A stretch of DNA of 35,106 nt, taken from Erysipelotrichaceae bacterium. Lineage in GTDB: Bacteria > Bacillota_I > Bacilli_A > RFN20 > CAG-631. The notes beneath the pieces were generated by a model. The model was not told the DNA's origin. It worked only from the letters and a program-made list of their open reading frames with translations, and did not search any database. How positions within the stretch are numbered: the first letter of the stretch is position 1; each line of letters opens with the position of its first letter. The DNA lies in NCBI GenBank assembly GCA_022767485.1, contig JALEMY010000116.1:1-35106 (forward strand). Reading direction: 5' to 3'. Positions 35,017-35,106 of the stretch are shown piece by piece. A program made the translations under genes and the position numbers.

Positions 35017-35018
35017 TT
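34987..35018 (+). terminator. Strong intrinsic terminator
   Basis: AAGAGAGAACA (34987-34997) pairs with TGTTCTCTCTT (35006-35016) around an 8-base loop and runs into a T-tract. No plus-strand protein gene ends nearby, which implies a non-coding transcript terminates here. Confidence 0.85.
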
Positions 35019-35098
35019 TTTATGCCGTTTCGAGGGGTGATTTCCTATTTACGGTGAGAAAAATTATAATAATAACAGTAAATCGAAAGGAGTTTTCA

Positions 35099-35106
35099 AT
35101 GAAATA
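35099..35106 (+). CDS. Start of a truncated gene at the window edge
   Basis: An ATG at 35099 is preceded by a good ribosome-binding site (AAAGGAG, 35086-35092). Only Met-Lys and part of a third codon are inside the window, so the product cannot be named. By Bacillus gene order after spoIIE, tilS or a neighbour would be expected; this is a guess. Confidence 0.5.

Noticed and set aside
34776-35098. Integrated element with attachment site at tRNA-Arg
   Set aside because: No direct repeat of the tRNA 3' end is found downstream and no integrase gene is in view.

Overview
The window looks like chromosomal DNA from a very AT-rich, endospore-forming, low-GC Gram-positive bacterium, probably an Erysipelotrichia-like or other deep Bacilli lineage. 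I cannot assign a genus. Supporting points are a Gram-positive PolC, an F1Fo operon followed by a DUF1146 gene, and the block rpsB-tsf-pyrH-frr-uppS-cdsA-dxr-rseP-polC in Bacillus-like order. Sporulation genes are also present (spoIIQ, cwlD, spoVT, yabP, yabQ, spoIIE), and several surface proteins carry Ser-rich linkers. TGA is used as a stop (atpD and atpC end with it), so this is not a code-4 mollicute.

Layout. Positions 1-111 hold, on the minus strand, a near-consensus promoter and a boxA-like leader of an rRNA operon that leaves the window to the left. Positions 229-1121 (+) carry an unknown small protein and a TspO/MBR protein. From 1164 to 30485 every gene is on the minus strand. In order of increasing coordinate these are mgsA, a large lipoprotein gene, spoIIQ with a sigma-F-like promoter, and the operon ywlC-rpiB-atpI-atpBEFHAGDC-DUF1146 (12156 to 3966). 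Next come cwlD with two unknown downstream genes, one a 57-residue lipoprotein, and then rplM-rpsI behind a putative L13 leader. A three-gene unit follows with a DUF1538 membrane protein and two P-II-like proteins. The operon uppS-cdsA-dxr-rseP-polC-(degenerate glmU)-prs comes next, and then rpsB-tsf-(hairpin)-pyrH-frr. From 30700 to the end everything is on the plus strand: spoVT, rqcP-yabP-yabQ with a tiny DivIC-position membrane protein, spoIIE, tRNA-Arg(CCT), a GC-richer non-coding stretch ending in a strong terminator, and the first codons of another gene.

How it fits together. The window combines core energy metabolism (ATP synthase, pentose phosphate, PRPP, methylglyoxal bypass), translation (S2, S9, L13, EF-Ts, RRF, RqcP, t6A synthesis), envelope lipid and isoprenoid synthesis (MEP pathway Dxr, UppS, CdsA, RseP), replication (PolC) and scattered sporulation functions. 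Compared with Bacillus gene order, as I remember it, several usual neighbours are missing (proS between rseP and polC; pth and mfd near spoVT; a full-length divIC). Some retained ones are reduced (glmU-like, divIC-like).

The items most worth attention are the DUF1538/P-II pair operon with a palindrome over its promoter, the catalytically eroded GlmU relative still held between polC and prs, the putative structured RNA after tRNA-Arg, the sigma-F promoter and His-to-Ser SpoIIQ, and two genes shorter than 60 codons. Nothing in the window looks like a CRISPR array, prophage or intact insertion sequence.
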